The notes: generated by a model from the letters alone, not told the origin. Positions 19,160-28,712 are shown, counted from the first letter of the stretch. The stretch is DNA of 61,239 nucleotides from JACMMS01 sp043758775 (GCA_043758775.1 JAYVMU010000070.1:1-61239); one strand, 5' to 3'. Program-made: numbers and translations.

Positions 19160-20578
19160 TTAATGCACCTCCACTGATTGCTTTTGATTAAATAGCATTT
19201 TTTCTTGTGTGATTAAATTCACTACACGCTCCATCTTCATAAAGCGCGAGCCCTTGACTAACACGATGGTTTGCTCATTGATTACTGGCTTAAGCGCCTC
19301 TACTAAAGCCTCAACAGAATTGAAATTTTTTGCCTGCGCTTTATTTACATCTTGTCCATATGCTTTATTAGCCTCTAGGCTCATGTCACCCAAAGTGTAA
19401 AAAAACTGCACTCCAGATTTTTTAGCATAAGCCCCAATCTCGGCATGCAATTTGACGGCATCGTCACCCAACTCGCCCATGTCGCCCATCACCATGACTG
19501 TTCTTCCAGCTTGTGCAACCAACACATCAATGGCCACGCGCATAGAATCTGGATTTGCGTTATAGGTATCATCAATCACTAGCGCACCATTAATACCAGC
19601 ACGACGCGTTAATCGCCCCGATACACCAGAAAACTCTGTTAAGCCTTTCGCTACATGGCTAAGACTGATATTCAGCGCATAAGCTACCGCACTTGCTGCC
19701 AGCGCGTTACGCACGTTGTGCGCGCCCAGCACATTTAAATCAAACGTAACATTGCCTGCTGGGGTTTTGAGATTGATTTGCACCATGCCGTTTTGCTCAA
19801 CACTGCTAGCAGAGATACCTGCCGTATTGGTTAAGCCAAACGTCACGACTTTTATGCCTTTATTGAGGCACTTTATAGAGCTAGCCCAATAATCCGCATA
19901 AGCATCATCGGCATTGATAATGGCAATGCCAGCTTCATTTAGCCCGGCAAATATTTCGCCTTTGGCCGCAGCGATTGCCTCCTGCGAACCTAACTCGCCT
20001 ATATGCGCAGTGCCTGCGTTGTTGACCAAGGCGATATCAGGCATGGCTAAACGAGTTAAGTAATCCAGCTCGCCTGTATGGTTCATGCCCATTTCAATCA
20101 CCGCGAACTGATGGTTCGCATTGAGCTTGAGCAATGTCAGCGGCATGCCAATGTCGTTATTAAAATTGCCTTTAGTAGTTAGTACAGCTCCAGCATTGGC
20201 TGTGGCAGCACCTAAAATGGCTGCTGTCATTTCTTTCACAGTGGTTTTGCCGTTACTGCCAGTGATGGCGATGAGCGGCAAAGTAAATTTTTGACGCCAA
20301 TAGCTCGCTAGCTGACCCAATGCTAGGCGCGTATCTTTTACCAGCAAGCCTGATTTAACATTTAAAGTCACCGTATTATCTGAAACCAGTACCGCAGCTG
20401 CACCCTGCGCTAAAGCCTGCACCGCATACTGATTGCCATCAAAAATTTCACCTGTAATCGCAACAAATAACTGGCCTTGTTCAATAGAACGACTATCAGT
20501 ACCGACGCTAGTGAACTCAATATCTTCACCAATCAATTGTGCATCCAGCACGCTTAACAATTCAGATAGCCGCATCAT
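19160..20578 (-). CDS. murF: UDP-MurNAc-tripeptide--D-Ala-D-Ala ligase MurF
   Basis: Completes the stem pentapeptide by adding the Ddl product. The 472 residues hold a short N-terminal domain (DSRSIEQGQLFVAITG), P-loop IAITGSNGKTTVKEMTA near residue 105, GMNHTGELDYLTR, and VIDDTYNANPDSMRVA in the C-terminal part. Start overlaps murE by four bases and the stop abuts mraY. Confidence 0.98.
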   Translation of the reverse strand: MMRLSELLSVLDAQLIGEDIEFTSVGTDSRSIEQGQLFVAITGEIFDGNQYAVQALAQGAAAVLVSDNTVTLNVKSGLLVKDTRLALGQLASYWRQKFTLPLIAITGSNGKTTVKEMTAAILGAATANAGAVLTTKGNFNNDIGMPLTLLKLNANHQFAVIEMGMNHTGELDYLTRLAMPDIALVNNAGTAHIGELGSQEAIAAAKGEIFAGLNEAGIAIINADDAYADYWASSIKCLNKGIKVVTFGLTNTAGISASSVEQNGMVQINLKTPAGNVTFDLNVLGAHNVRNALAASAVAYALNISLSHVAKGLTEFSGVSGRLTRRAGINGALVIDDTYNANPDSMRVAIDVLVAQAGRTVMVMGDMGELGDDAVKLHAEIGAYAKKSGVQFFYTLGDMSLEANKAYGQDVNKAQAKNFNSVEALVEALKPVINEQTIVLVKGSRFMKMERVVNLITQEKMLFNQKQSVEVH

Positions 20579-22032
20579 TGAAGGCTCTCCTCGTACAATT
20601 CCAAGGCCATTTCTGCCTGCTCAACATCACTAAAATGATGTTTTACTCCACTGATTTCTTGATAATCCTCATGGCCTTTGCCTGCAATCAACACCACGTC
20701 ACCCGCCTTGGCTGACAGCACACCAATTGCAATCGCGCTGGCACGGTCCGTTTCAATGATGTAGTGGCGTGTAATATTTTGGACAATTTGTTTAATGATT
20801 TCTTCAGCATTCTCATCACGCGGGTTATCCGATGTCACTATCACCGCATCAGCAATCTCCGTGGCAATTTTTCCCATCACGTTGCGTTTGCCAGTATCGC
20901 GATTGCCGCCACAGCCAAATATGCAGATAAGCTTGTTTGTCGCCTGTTCTTTCAAAGTAGTGAGTACTTTTTCTAGTGCATCTGGTGTGTGCGCATAGTC
21001 AACCACCACTAGCGGCAAAGCATGGCCGCCTAAAGTTTGCATACGTCCAGGCACCGCGCGAATTTGGCTGATGGCCTTTACTGCATCAGTCAAACTGACT
21101 TTTGAAGCCAGCAAAGTCGCTAATACAGCAAGCAGGTTATAAGCATTAAAGCGCCCGATCACTGGCGCACTAAGGGTAGCATTGCCTTGAGGTGTAGCAA
21201 CTTGCATGCTGATGCCGCCGTTATTCAGCTCTAAATCAGTACAATTAATCTCTCCACTCTCTAAACCATAAGTCAGCACATTTTTACCGCTAGCTTCAAG
21301 CTCAATGACCAATTCACGGCCAAAGTCATCATCACTATTAATGACCGCACAACTCAAGCTATCCCAAGTAAATAGCTTGCTCTTGGCCGCGCCGTAAGTC
21401 GCCATATCACTGTGATAATCCAGATGATCACGACTTAAATTAGTGAATACGGCCACATCAAAATGCACGCCGTTTACTCGGCCTTGATCCAGACCATGCG
21501 AGGACACTTCCATCGCGACGACTTCTGCATCTTGTTCAAGATAACCCGCCAACATGTCGTGTAATAAAATTGCGTCAGGCGTAGTGTTAATGGCTGGGCT
21601 TAAGGCAGTGATAAAGCCGTTGCCTAAGGTGCCAATGACTGCAGTCTTGCGATTAAGCACGTTAAAAGCTTGTGCAATCCATTGGCTGACAGAAGTCTTG
21701 CCGTTGGTACCGGTGATACCTACAGTCCATAGTTTTTGTGAGGGGTGCTCGTAAAACTCATCTGCGACATTGCCGGCCTGATGACGCAAATCTGTCACCG
21801 CCACATGCGGCACATTCCAGCGCTCATTCCATTTAAAGTCAGAAACCTCAAACATTACACCAGCTGCACCGTTACTAATGGCTTGAGCAATATAATCGCG
21901 GCCATCGGCCTTGTCACCTGGATAAGCCAGGAACAAACTACCAACATCCACTTGACGGCTATCTGCGGTAATTGCATAAAATTTTTGCTTAAACGCAGTT
22001 TTTAACGAGGGTAAGGAAGTTAAATTAGACAT
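20575..22032 (-). CDS. murE: UDP-MurNAc-L-Ala-D-Glu:meso-diaminopimelate ligase MurE
   Basis: Adds the third residue of the stem peptide. The P-loop GITGTNGKTSVSQWI lies near residue 113, NLSRDHLDYH further on, and the amino-acid selectivity motif reads SDNPRDENAEEI, the DNPR form specific for meso-diaminopimelate, which fits a Gram-negative wall. The protein is 485 residues. It overlaps the ftsI stop by one base and murF by four. Confidence 0.98.
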   Translation of the reverse strand: MSNLTSLPSLKTAFKQKFYAITADSRQVDVGSLFLAYPGDKADGRDYIAQAISNGAAGVMFEVSDFKWNERWNVPHVAVTDLRHQAGNVADEFYEHPSQKLWTVGITGTNGKTSVSQWIAQAFNVLNRKTAVIGTLGNGFITALSPAINTTPDAILLHDMLAGYLEQDAEVVAMEVSSHGLDQGRVNGVHFDVAVFTNLSRDHLDYHSDMATYGAAKSKLFTWDSLSCAVINSDDDFGRELVIELEASGKNVLTYGLESGEINCTDLELNNGGISMQVATPQGNATLSAPVIGRFNAYNLLAVLATLLASKVSLTDAVKAISQIRAVPGRMQTLGGHALPLVVVDYAHTPDALEKVLTTLKEQATNKLICIFGCGGNRDTGKRNVMGKIATEIADAVIVTSDNPRDENAEEIIKQIVQNITRHYIIETDRASAIAIGVLSAKAGDVVLIAGKGHEDYQEISGVKHHFSDVEQAEMALELYEESLQ

Positions 22033-23774
22033 TAGGTACCTTCCTTCACTGCTGACTCATCATCAGGAGGAATCACCACATTGTTATTCGGCGCATCCTG
22101 CGGGATAGCCAACATGCGCAAGGCATCTGCCATTACTTTACTAAATACCGGTGCGGCAACTGAGCCGCCGTAATATGAACCATTACTTGGTTGATCGATC
22201 ATCACGGCCATAATCAAACGCGGATTAGACGCTGGTGCCATACCAATAAACGAAGCAACATATTTGTCTTTTTCATAGCCATGTGGCCCAAGTTTATGTG
22301 CTGTACCGGTTTTACCCGCTACTCGATAACCTGGGATTTGCGCCTTTATGGCAGTGCCACCTGGTTGCACTACAGTTTCAAGCATATCTTTCATCTCATT
22401 GGCTATTTTTGCTGAATATACTTGATGCCCAATTGGATCATCATTCAGCTTAAGTAGCGAAACAGGCATTAGCACGCCATCATTGGCGAACATGGTATAA
22501 GCACGTGCCATCTGTAATAAAGTCACACTAATACCATGGCCAAACGCCATGGTTGCTTGCTCGATTGGTCGCCAAGTTTTGTAATTGCGCAATATCCCTG
22601 AAGCCTCCCCAGGAAAACCAACATGCGTCGGCGCACCAAACCCCGCTTGATTAAAATATCCCCATAAAAACTCTGGCTTTAAAGTAAGCGCCATTTTTGC
22701 CGCACCTACGTTAGATGATTTTTGTATCACCTGTGATACCGTGATTAAACCTTCCGGGTGAGAATCATGTATCGTCGCTGGGCCTATCGTTAAGGTACCA
22801 GGTGATGTTTGAATCAGACTTTCTGGAGTAAAGTTACCCGATTCAAGCGCGGCCGAAACACTGACTGGCTTCATGGTAGAACCAGGCTCATAAGTGTCGG
22901 TAATGGCACGGTTACGCGTTTTTCCTGCAATGTTTACTGGGCTATTAGGGTTGTAGGTCGGCAAATTAGCCATGGCTAAAACTTCACCAGTTTTAGCATC
23001 CAGTACAATCGCTGAGCCTGCAAGTGCCTTATTGTCTTCCACCGCTTTAGCTAACTCGCGGTACGTCAAATACTGAATTCTACGGTCAATCGACAACACT
23101 AGGTCATGGCCATCTTGCGGCACTTTAACCGCCTCTAAATCTTCAACTATATGACCTTGCCTATCCTTAATCACGCGACGGCTACCTGATTTACCAGACA
23201 GCCATGCGTTTTGTGCCAATTCAAAACCTTCTTGTCCTTTGTCGTCCACACCAGTAAAACCTACCAAATGTGCTGTGACATCCCCAGCAGGGTAATACCG
23301 CTTGTATTCACGCTGCATATAAACCCCAGGAATACCTAAGCTCATCACTTTTGCTGCTAAATCCGGCGGTAAACGACGCTTCAGATATACAAATTCACGC
23401 TGCGTATTTACCAGCTTCGCATCAATATCTTTAGGTTTCATTTGCAGCAAGGCTGCTAATTTCACAGTTTTTGCTGCATCAATTTCAGCATCCGCCGGGC
23501 TTGCCCAAATAGACTCTACTGGACTACTAATCGCGAGCAATTCATCATTTCTGTCTACAATTTTTCCGCGATAAGCCGGTAAGATAATCGTTCTGCTGTA
23601 ACGTGCGTCACCCTCTTTTTGTAGAAAAGTTTTATGTAAACTTTGCAAATACACACTACGCGCTAACAACGCAGCAAAGCTTAACAATATTACAATCAAC
23701 AACACGCGTCGGCGCCATGCAGGCAGCTTGACGATGTCTTGTTGCTTGAGCGGCTTAGTTGAAATAAATGCCAT
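22032..23774 (-). CDS. ftsI: Septal peptidoglycan transpeptidase FtsI (PBP3)
   Basis: Class B penicillin-binding protein that cross-links septal peptidoglycan with FtsW. One N-terminal transmembrane helix (about residues 23-43), a pedestal domain (RGKIVDRN), then the transpeptidase domain with SxxK in EPGSTMKPVSV (catalytic Ser near residue 295), SxN in QKSSNVGAAKMA and KTG in VAGKTGTAHKLG. The 580-residue length matches the family. It overlaps ftsL by one base. Confidence 0.98.
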   Translation of the reverse strand: MAFISTKPLKQQDIVKLPAWRRRVLLIVILLSFAALLARSVYLQSLHKTFLQKEGDARYSRTIILPAYRGKIVDRNDELLAISSPVESIWASPADAEIDAAKTVKLAALLQMKPKDIDAKLVNTQREFVYLKRRLPPDLAAKVMSLGIPGVYMQREYKRYYPAGDVTAHLVGFTGVDDKGQEGFELAQNAWLSGKSGSRRVIKDRQGHIVEDLEAVKVPQDGHDLVLSIDRRIQYLTYRELAKAVEDNKALAGSAIVLDAKTGEVLAMANLPTYNPNSPVNIAGKTRNRAITDTYEPGSTMKPVSVSAALESGNFTPESLIQTSPGTLTIGPATIHDSHPEGLITVSQVIQKSSNVGAAKMALTLKPEFLWGYFNQAGFGAPTHVGFPGEASGILRNYKTWRPIEQATMAFGHGISVTLLQMARAYTMFANDGVLMPVSLLKLNDDPIGHQVYSAKIANEMKDMLETVVQPGGTAIKAQIPGYRVAGKTGTAHKLGPHGYEKDKYVASFIGMAPASNPRLIMAVMIDQPSNGSYYGGSVAAPVFSKVMADALRMLAIPQDAPNNNVVIPPDDESAVKEGT

Positions 23775-24106
23775 TACTTTGCCGCCTCATCTGCAGCTTC
23801 TGTTTGTGACTCTACCTCAGACTCTACTTTTGCAGCCGCCGGTACATCAGGTGACACGACTTGGATACGTGCAGCATCTGGCACTTGCATCTGTAATTTG
23901 CTTGCTGCAATATCTTCTATACGTGAATGCATAGACCAAGTGCTTTGCTCAAGTTGTAGCTGCCCATATTCCACATTCATTTTTTTTGCAAACTCCTCTT
24001 CTTGCTCTAATTCAAAATACAATTTCCGCGATCTATCCTGCGAGTTCACTACCCCAAGTGCGGTAAAAATTAGTACAAAATACAAAATAAGGTTAATGCG
24101 TGTCAT
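23774..24106 (-). CDS. ftsL: Cell division protein FtsL
   Basis: Small bitopic divisome protein, partner of FtsB and FtsQ. The 110 residues contain one transmembrane helix at about 4-21 and a periplasmic coiled coil (SRKLYFELEQEEEFAKKMN), plus the family's LQLEQSTWSMHSRIEDIA stretch. The last 25 residues are an Ala/Glu-rich acidic tail, longer than usual. Identity relies on this pattern and on the position between rsmH and ftsI, with four-base and one-base overlaps. Confidence 0.93.
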   Translation of the reverse strand: MTRINLILYFVLIFTALGVVNSQDRSRKLYFELEQEEEFAKKMNVEYGQLQLEQSTWSMHSRIEDIAASKLQMQVPDAARIQVVSPDVPAAAKVESEVESQTEAADEAAK

Positions 24107-25110
24107 AGTGTATGCGTCCGCTCTGCCACACGTAAAACCGCACTACGGGAACGCGGATTGCGTTTAACTTCTGCCGCACTCGGCTTAATCGTGCGACCCA
24201 CCGCCATCATGCGTGGTTGTGGCAAATCTTTCGCCAGCACCGGGAAGTTAGACGGTAGATCATCACGATTTTGTTCATCACGGATAAAGTGTTTCACAAT
24301 GCGATCTTCTAGCGAATGAAAGCTAATCACTGCCAATCTGCCTCCAGGCGCAAGCGCATTGAGGCAGATTGGCAGAATTACCGATAATTCCTCAAGCTCC
24401 TGATTGACGAAAATCCGTAAAGCTTGAAAGGTGCGCGTTGCGGGATCCTGCCCAGGCTCGACCTTGGGGATTGCATCTGCCACGATCTTGGCAAGCTGTT
24501 TAGTAGTGGTGATGGCATTCCCATCTGTGCGCTGCGTAATAATCGACCTTGCAACCTGCTTAGCAAACCGTTCTTCACCATAATTTTTTATAACCTCCGC
24601 TAAATGCTGCTCTGTGATTGTGGACAACACTTCGGCTGCTGTTTTGCCACGACTTTGATCCATGCGCATATCCAGCGGCGCATCAAACCTAAAACTAAAA
24701 CCACGACTACCATCATCAATTTGCGGCGATGAAATGCCCAAATCTAACAAAACGCCATCTACATGGCGAATTTTCAGGTCATTCAATACTTGAGATAAGG
24801 CCGAAAAGTGCTGATGCACTATTTGAAATCTAGCATCGGTAATTAAAGAGCCAGATTGAAATGCTGTTAAATCACGATCCATTGCTATCAAGCGGCCGTT
24901 TACACCTAGCGTCTCTAAAATGAGTCGACTATGGCCGCCACGCCCAAATGTGCCATCCACGTAAACACCATTGGGCTGAATATTAAGTGCATCTACCGCC
25001 TCATTTAATAACACCGTTACATGCTGCGGCACACTTTCAAGCGGCGTTTCTTTTAGAGGCAATGATGCTGGCTGTATTTTTGGCGGCGCCGAAGTCGCGC
25101 CTTTTATCAC
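24103..25110 (-). CDS. rsmH: 16S rRNA (cytosine(1402)-N4)-methyltransferase RsmH
   Basis: SAM-dependent enzyme methylating N4 of C1402 in the ribosomal decoding centre; RsmI, encoded at 30.3-31.2 kb, modifies the same nucleotide. HVTVLLNEAVDAL, GVYVDGTFGRGGHSRLIL (SAM motif), DGVLLDLGISSPQID and ISFHSLEDRIVKHF identify it. About 28 residues precede the usual HVTVLL start; the coupled ATG overlapping mraZ is kept, although a GTG just before HVTVLL is also available. Confidence 0.97.
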   Translation of the reverse strand: MIKGATSAPPKIQPASLPLKETPLESVPQHVTVLLNEAVDALNIQPNGVYVDGTFGRGGHSRLILETLGVNGRLIAMDRDLTAFQSGSLITDARFQIVHQHFSALSQVLNDLKIRHVDGVLLDLGISSPQIDDGSRGFSFRFDAPLDMRMDQSRGKTAAEVLSTITEQHLAEVIKNYGEERFAKQVARSIITQRTDGNAITTTKQLAKIVADAIPKVEPGQDPATRTFQALRIFVNQELEELSVILPICLNALAPGGRLAVISFHSLEDRIVKHFIRDEQNRDDLPSNFPVLAKDLPQPRMMAVGRTIKPSAAEVKRNPRSRSAVLRVAERTHTL

Positions 25111-25589
25111 AGCGAAAATCCCTCTAGTTCAGCTGGAATAACCATGTCATCACTACCAATAGCACGCTCCAGCTGGGCATGCCAGGCATCTACATTCCAT
25201 AGCTCAAAATGACTACCCTGCCCTACGAGCATGATTTGCTTATCAAGATTAGCAAACTGACGCAATGCAGATGACACCAATAAGCGTCCAGCGCCATCTA
25301 ATTCAACGTCTTCTGCATAACCTACAAGCAAACGCTGCAAACCACTAGATTGTTTATCAAAACTTGATAAGCTCATTAACTTGGATTGAATCGGCTCCCA
25401 GGCTTGTTGCGGGTAAAGTAGCAAGCAGCGATGAGGATGTGCGGTTAATACTAAACCGCTCGATGGCTGAACTTGATCTGCTGTCTGCACAGATTCTTGC
25501 GATGACATACACAAGGCGTCACGATGCTTGGTTGGCACAGCCACCCGACTTTTAGCATCTAAACTGAGCAATGCAGCACCGCGAAACAT
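25107..25589 (-). CDS. mraZ: Transcriptional regulator MraZ
   Basis: First gene of the dcw cluster; in known species MraZ is a ring-forming AbrB-like regulator that binds repeats in front of its own gene. Two SpoVT/AbrB-like halves are visible, SLDAKSRVAVPTKHRDAL near residue 9 and ELDGAGRLLVSSALRQFA near residue 95, each with the D-x-x-x-R core. An inserted Gln/Ser-rich stretch after the first half brings it to 160 residues, a little above the usual 140-152. AAAGGGG precedes the ATG at 25589. Confidence 0.95.
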   Translation of the reverse strand: MFRGAALLSLDAKSRVAVPTKHRDALCMSSQESVQTADQVQPSSGLVLTAHPHRCLLLYPQQAWEPIQSKLMSLSSFDKQSSGLQRLLVGYAEDVELDGAGRLLVSSALRQFANLDKQIMLVGQGSHFELWNVDAWHAQLERAIGSDDMVIPAELEGFSL

Positions 25590-25689
25590 ACATCCCCTTT
25601 AAGTCAGTAGCAATTTAATAAACGCTAATTAAAACTATAAAAATTATTTTTATGCTGAAAATTTAACCAAACACTCAACCACTTAAACA

Positions 25690-25735
25690 GTGGGGAATTG
25701 CTAATCGCCCTTAGTTTCGATAAACAATTCCCCAC
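25690..25735. repeat. 11-bp perfect inverted repeat upstream of mraZ
   Basis: GTGGGGAATTG at 25690-25700 and its exact complement CAATTCCCCAC at 25725-25735, 24 bases apart. It lies about 100-145 bases before the mraZ start. MraZ is known to recognise G-rich (TGGG-type) repeats near its own promoter, so the GTGGGG cores could be operator half-sites, but orientation is inverted rather than the usual direct repeats. A cruciform or transcript hairpin is an alternative. Confidence 0.55.
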
Positions 25736-25772
25736 AAAACAACACTTTTCAACACTTATGCCCACTATAGAT

Positions 25773-25804
25773 AAAAAAAAAGTGCATTGCAAGCACTTTT
25801 TTAG
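25773..25804. terminator. Terminator-like hairpin downstream of rnpB
   Basis: Ten-base stem AAAAAAGTGC / GCACTTTTTT with a seven-base loop, A- and T-tracts on the two sides so it could act in both directions. On the minus strand it would end transcripts coming through rnpB before the mraZ promoter. Confidence 0.7.
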
Positions 25805-26011
25805 TATTTTTTCTTTATAGCTCAATGACTTAGCACATTTTTGTGATAAAATAAAGTCCTTAGAAATTAGATACATACGATATTTTGTGAAAGTGAACTA
25901 TCAGACAAGTGATGGAGGTGGTTGAATTGCAGCAAAGGCTGTCAAGAGTCTAAAATCAGAGGCAGAAATTAAAGTCATACAATTAGCCGCAGCATCAAGC
26001 TAGAATTAAAA

Positions 26012-26344
26012 ATGAAGCTGGCCGATAAGCCGGGTTCTGTGTACACATTGCTGTGGTGACAGTCATTCATCTAGGCGCACAATTACTCATACGCTCAAGC
26101 AACCTACCCGCTGGCAGCGCGAGCAACGCCTATTACCAGCCTATTTGGTCTTGCTGCAGATGGAGGTTACCGCGTTTCACCGTAACTTAATACGCTCGTC
26201 TCTGTGGCCCTATTCCTCACCTTATACCAGCCTACTTACGTAGACTAGCTTTCGGCGTACGGCCGTTAGCCGTCATCCCGCTCTTTGCAGCCCGGACTTT
26301 CCTCCCCGCACCTTCCGATACGCGGCGACTGTCTAGCCAGCTTC
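26012..26344 (-). ncRNA. rnpB: RNase P RNA (M1 RNA, bacterial class A)
   Basis: Catalytic RNA that removes 5' leaders from tRNA precursors. Read on the minus strand, it opens with GAAGCTGGCTAGACAGTCGC, carries the highly conserved GGAGGAAAGTCCGGGCT near the 5' end, and closes with ACCCGGCTTATCGGCCAGCT. The two ends pair to form P1 (GAAGCTGGCT with GGCCAGCTTC). About 333 nucleotides, close to the E. coli size. Its ends are set from the P1 helix and may be off by a few bases. A short T-run follows the 3' end. It lies in the same direction as mraZ. Confidence 0.95.
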
Positions 26345-26350
26345 ATCTGC

Positions 26351-26356
26351 ATTTTA
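26351..26356 (-). promoter_or_regulatory. Probable -10 element of rnpB
   Basis: TAAAAT on the minus strand ends seven bases before the predicted RNase P RNA 5' end at 26344, the spacing expected for a -10 box. No clear -35 match is visible upstream. Confidence 0.4.
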
Positions 26357-26402
26357 ACACGTGACAGTATTGGGCTTGCATCCATTCACCAATAATCTTG
26401 CT

Positions 26403-27419
26403 ATGATTACTACTATGAATAAAACATTAGATAAAATACAACTAAGCAGCATTTTCATCATGTTTGGGCTATTAGTGGCAACACTGTTACTGCATTTGGT
26501 TACTCCTGCATTTATAGGCATGCTCATTTACCTACTCACAAAGCACTTAGGTGCTGCGCTCAATAGACATCTATCAGCCCGGAAAGCCAGAATCGCAGCG
26601 GGATTACTTATGATGGTCGGTATTATCACAGTAATTACCTTACTGGCTTTATTTTTATCACAGGTGTTAGGTAGCAAAGATAATTTAAGTGGGCTCACTA
26701 GTAAAATTGTAGGGATACTTAGCGATTTGCGCGACAAGCTACCACCTGCCCTAGTTAATTACATCCCTGAAAGTGTCTTAGAGTTTAAAGAGTCTCTGAC
26801 ACAACTTTTAACAAAACATAGTCAAGAGCTGGGTAAAGTAGGTGGAGAAAGCTTACATACACTAGCTCACACTATTATTGCCATCGCAATTGCCGTGATG
26901 ATATCGGTGCATCGCTTTTCACCAAAAACACAAGCCAAGCCACTCATTTTTGCGCTACGTAGCAGATTAGAGAGTTTAGGCAAAGCATTTGAAAACGTAG
27001 TATTCGCGCAAGTTAAAATATCAGCGATTAACACCACACTCACCGCTATATTTTTATTTATTGTTCTACCCCTAGCTGGCGTACATTTGCCATATAGTAA
27101 AACTCTAGTACTCATCACTTTTATTGCAGGCCTGTTGCCTGTTATAGGCAATTTAATTTCCAACACGATGATAGTCTTGGTCGCGTTAGGCCTATCATTT
27201 AACGTTGCTATCGCTGCTCTGGTGTTTCTGATACTGATTCATAAATTAGAATACTTCATCAATGCCCGCATTATTGGCACTAGAATTAATGCAAAAGCAT
27301 GGGAGCTTTTACTGGCGATGCTGCTAATGGAATCAATGTTTGGCGCAGGCGGTTTATTGTTAGCGCCGATTATTTATGCTTATATCAAATCCGAGCTTCA
27401 ACAAGTACAACTCATATAA
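26403..27419 (+). CDS. AI-2E family transporter (permease)
   Basis: Polytopic membrane protein of the AI-2E/PerM family; members include the putative autoinducer-2 exporter TqsA, and others act as cation/proton antiporters, so the substrate is unknown. About eight hydrophobic segments are seen, with the family arrangement of two N-terminal helices, one more helix, a long soluble section (about residues 90-150), then a cluster of helices with FIAGLLPVIGNLISNT and a final GLLLAPIIYAYIKSEL. The start is uncertain: GTG 26361, ATG 26403 and ATG 26415 are all in frame and none has a clear ribosome-binding site; 26403 is used. It diverges from rnpB. Confidence 0.85.
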   Translation: MITTMNKTLDKIQLSSIFIMFGLLVATLLLHLVTPAFIGMLIYLLTKHLGAALNRHLSARKARIAAGLLMMVGIITVITLLALFLSQVLGSKDNLSGLTSKIVGILSDLRDKLPPALVNYIPESVLEFKESLTQLLTKHSQELGKVGGESLHTLAHTIIAIAIAVMISVHRFSPKTQAKPLIFALRSRLESLGKAFENVVFAQVKISAINTTLTAIFLFIVLPLAGVHLPYSKTLVLITFIAGLLPVIGNLISNTMIVLVALGLSFNVAIAALVFLILIHKLEYFINARIIGTRINAKAWELLLAMLLMESMFGAGGLLLAPIIYAYIKSELQQVQLI

Positions 27420-27509
27420 GTCGCATTGTCATAAAAATTTAATATTCCGCTATTTAAGTTTACTATAAGCTCATTTTCTTAAAGTTATTAATATAAAGCT
27501 AAGTTTACT

Positions 27510-28712
27510 ATGTCAAACGCATCTATTAAAGAACGTATTGCTCGCTACAATCAAGGTCGTGATCCTGAGATTTTAGCGCTTAAATACCAAGTAATGGCTG
27601 ATAATGTATTTAGCTTTTATCGTGGCACTTGCCATTTATTTTATGAAGATTTAGCCAAATATAAAGATGAACATCTTAACCAGACACCCAACATCTGGAT
27701 TTGCGGCGACCTACATTTAGAAAATTTTGGCTGTTACAAGGGCAGCAATCGCCTCACCTATTTTGATTTAAACGATTTCGATGAAGCCATACTTGCGCCA
27801 TGCACATGGGAAATTACCAGATTTTTAGTCAGCGTAATCATTGGCGCGGAAAGTCTTAAATTAAGCCACAAACAAGCGCTATGCTTGTGTGACACGTTTT
27901 TAGATAGCTATATTATCGCCTTAAAACAAGGCTCTGCCTATTGGACAGAGCGTGCCACGGCAACAGGTATGATACGCCAATTGCTGACAAGCCTTAAAGC
28001 GCGCTCGCGTGAAGTTTTTATTAACAGTCGCACCGAAATAAAAAAAGGTAAACGCCAGCTCGTATTAAACAATGGCCGGGCTTTAACTGCATCAAATGAA
28101 GCCATCACAAAAATAAAAGCATTTATGCAGGATTTTGCACAAAAGCAAACCAATCCAGGATTCTTCAAAGTCGTCGACATTGCTCGACGCATAGCTGGCA
28201 CGGGCAGTCTGGGTATGGAGCGCTACGCTATTTTAGTTGAAGGTAACGCTAAAAAAAACAGAGGTAACAATTATTTACTCGATCTTAAACTTTGTGCCAC
28301 ATCTGCCGCGCAACCTTATGTCAATAAAATCAAACAACCCCATTGGAATTCTGAAGCAGAGCGTGTCGTCACCATCCAGCGCCGTATGCAAGCAGTATCG
28401 CCCGCTTTTTTAAGTGCCATCAAAATCGATGACAAATCCTATGTACTAAAAGAATTATTGCCTACCCAAGACAGATTAAGCTTAACTCAAGCCAAAGGCA
28501 AAATGAAACCACTGCAAGATGTAATCAAAAGTATGGGTGAAATAGCTGCTTGGTCGCTATTGCGTAGTAGCGGCCGTCAAAACGCTGCCGTTGCAGATGA
28601 TTTAATTAGATTTGCCGAAGAACCACACAAATGGCGTAAAGATTTAATTGAATATGTAGAAAAATATGCGATGCAAGTTCGGCGGGACTGGCAGGAATAC
28701 AAAGCCAAATGA
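27510..28712 (+). CDS. DUF2252 family protein
   Basis: A 400-residue cytosolic-looking protein with the hallmark DUF2252 segments: FYRGTCHLFYEDL near residue 37, IWICGDLHLENFG near 68, and YFDLNDFDEAILAPCTWEI near 90. These resemble kinase/aminoglycoside-phosphotransferase-like active-site motifs (H-L-E-N and D-x-N/D-F-D), and the family has been placed near that fold, but no reaction is established. Later blocks (VKDIARRIAGTGSLG type and YVLKELLPTQDRLSL) are also family-like. It follows the AI-2E gene by 90 bases with no sign of coupling. Confidence 0.85.
   Translation: MSNASIKERIARYNQGRDPEILALKYQVMADNVFSFYRGTCHLFYEDLAKYKDEHLNQTPNIWICGDLHLENFGCYKGSNRLTYFDLNDFDEAILAPCTWEITRFLVSVIIGAESLKLSHKQALCLCDTFLDSYIIALKQGSAYWTERATATGMIRQLLTSLKARSREVFINSRTEIKKGKRQLVLNNGRALTASNEAITKIKAFMQDFAQKQTNPGFFKVVDIARRIAGTGSLGMERYAILVEGNAKKNRGNNYLLDLKLCATSAAQPYVNKIKQPHWNSEAERVVTIQRRMQAVSPAFLSAIKIDDKSYVLKELLPTQDRLSLTQAKGKMKPLQDVIKSMGEIAAWSLLRSSGRQNAAVADDLIRFAEEPHKWRKDLIEYVEKYAMQVRRDWQEYKAK

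Larger units (their letters stand above)
25590..26011. other. Gene-poor leader between rnpB and mraZ
   Basis: 422 bases without a convincing protein gene. Nearest mraZ, an AT-rich stretch (25600-25690) should hold the dcw promoter; TTGGTT and an ATAATT about 17 bases apart on the minus strand are one candidate pair. Further up are an 11-bp inverted repeat and a terminator-like hairpin, listed separately. The part next to rnpB (25887-26003) contains a plus-strand frame of 38 codons broken by one TGA. Confidence 0.6.

Noticed and set aside
25625..25876. 83-codon minus-strand frame upstream of mraZ
   Set aside because: It runs through a terminator hairpin and an inverted repeat, has an odd Cys/Phe/Lys composition and no ribosome-binding site.
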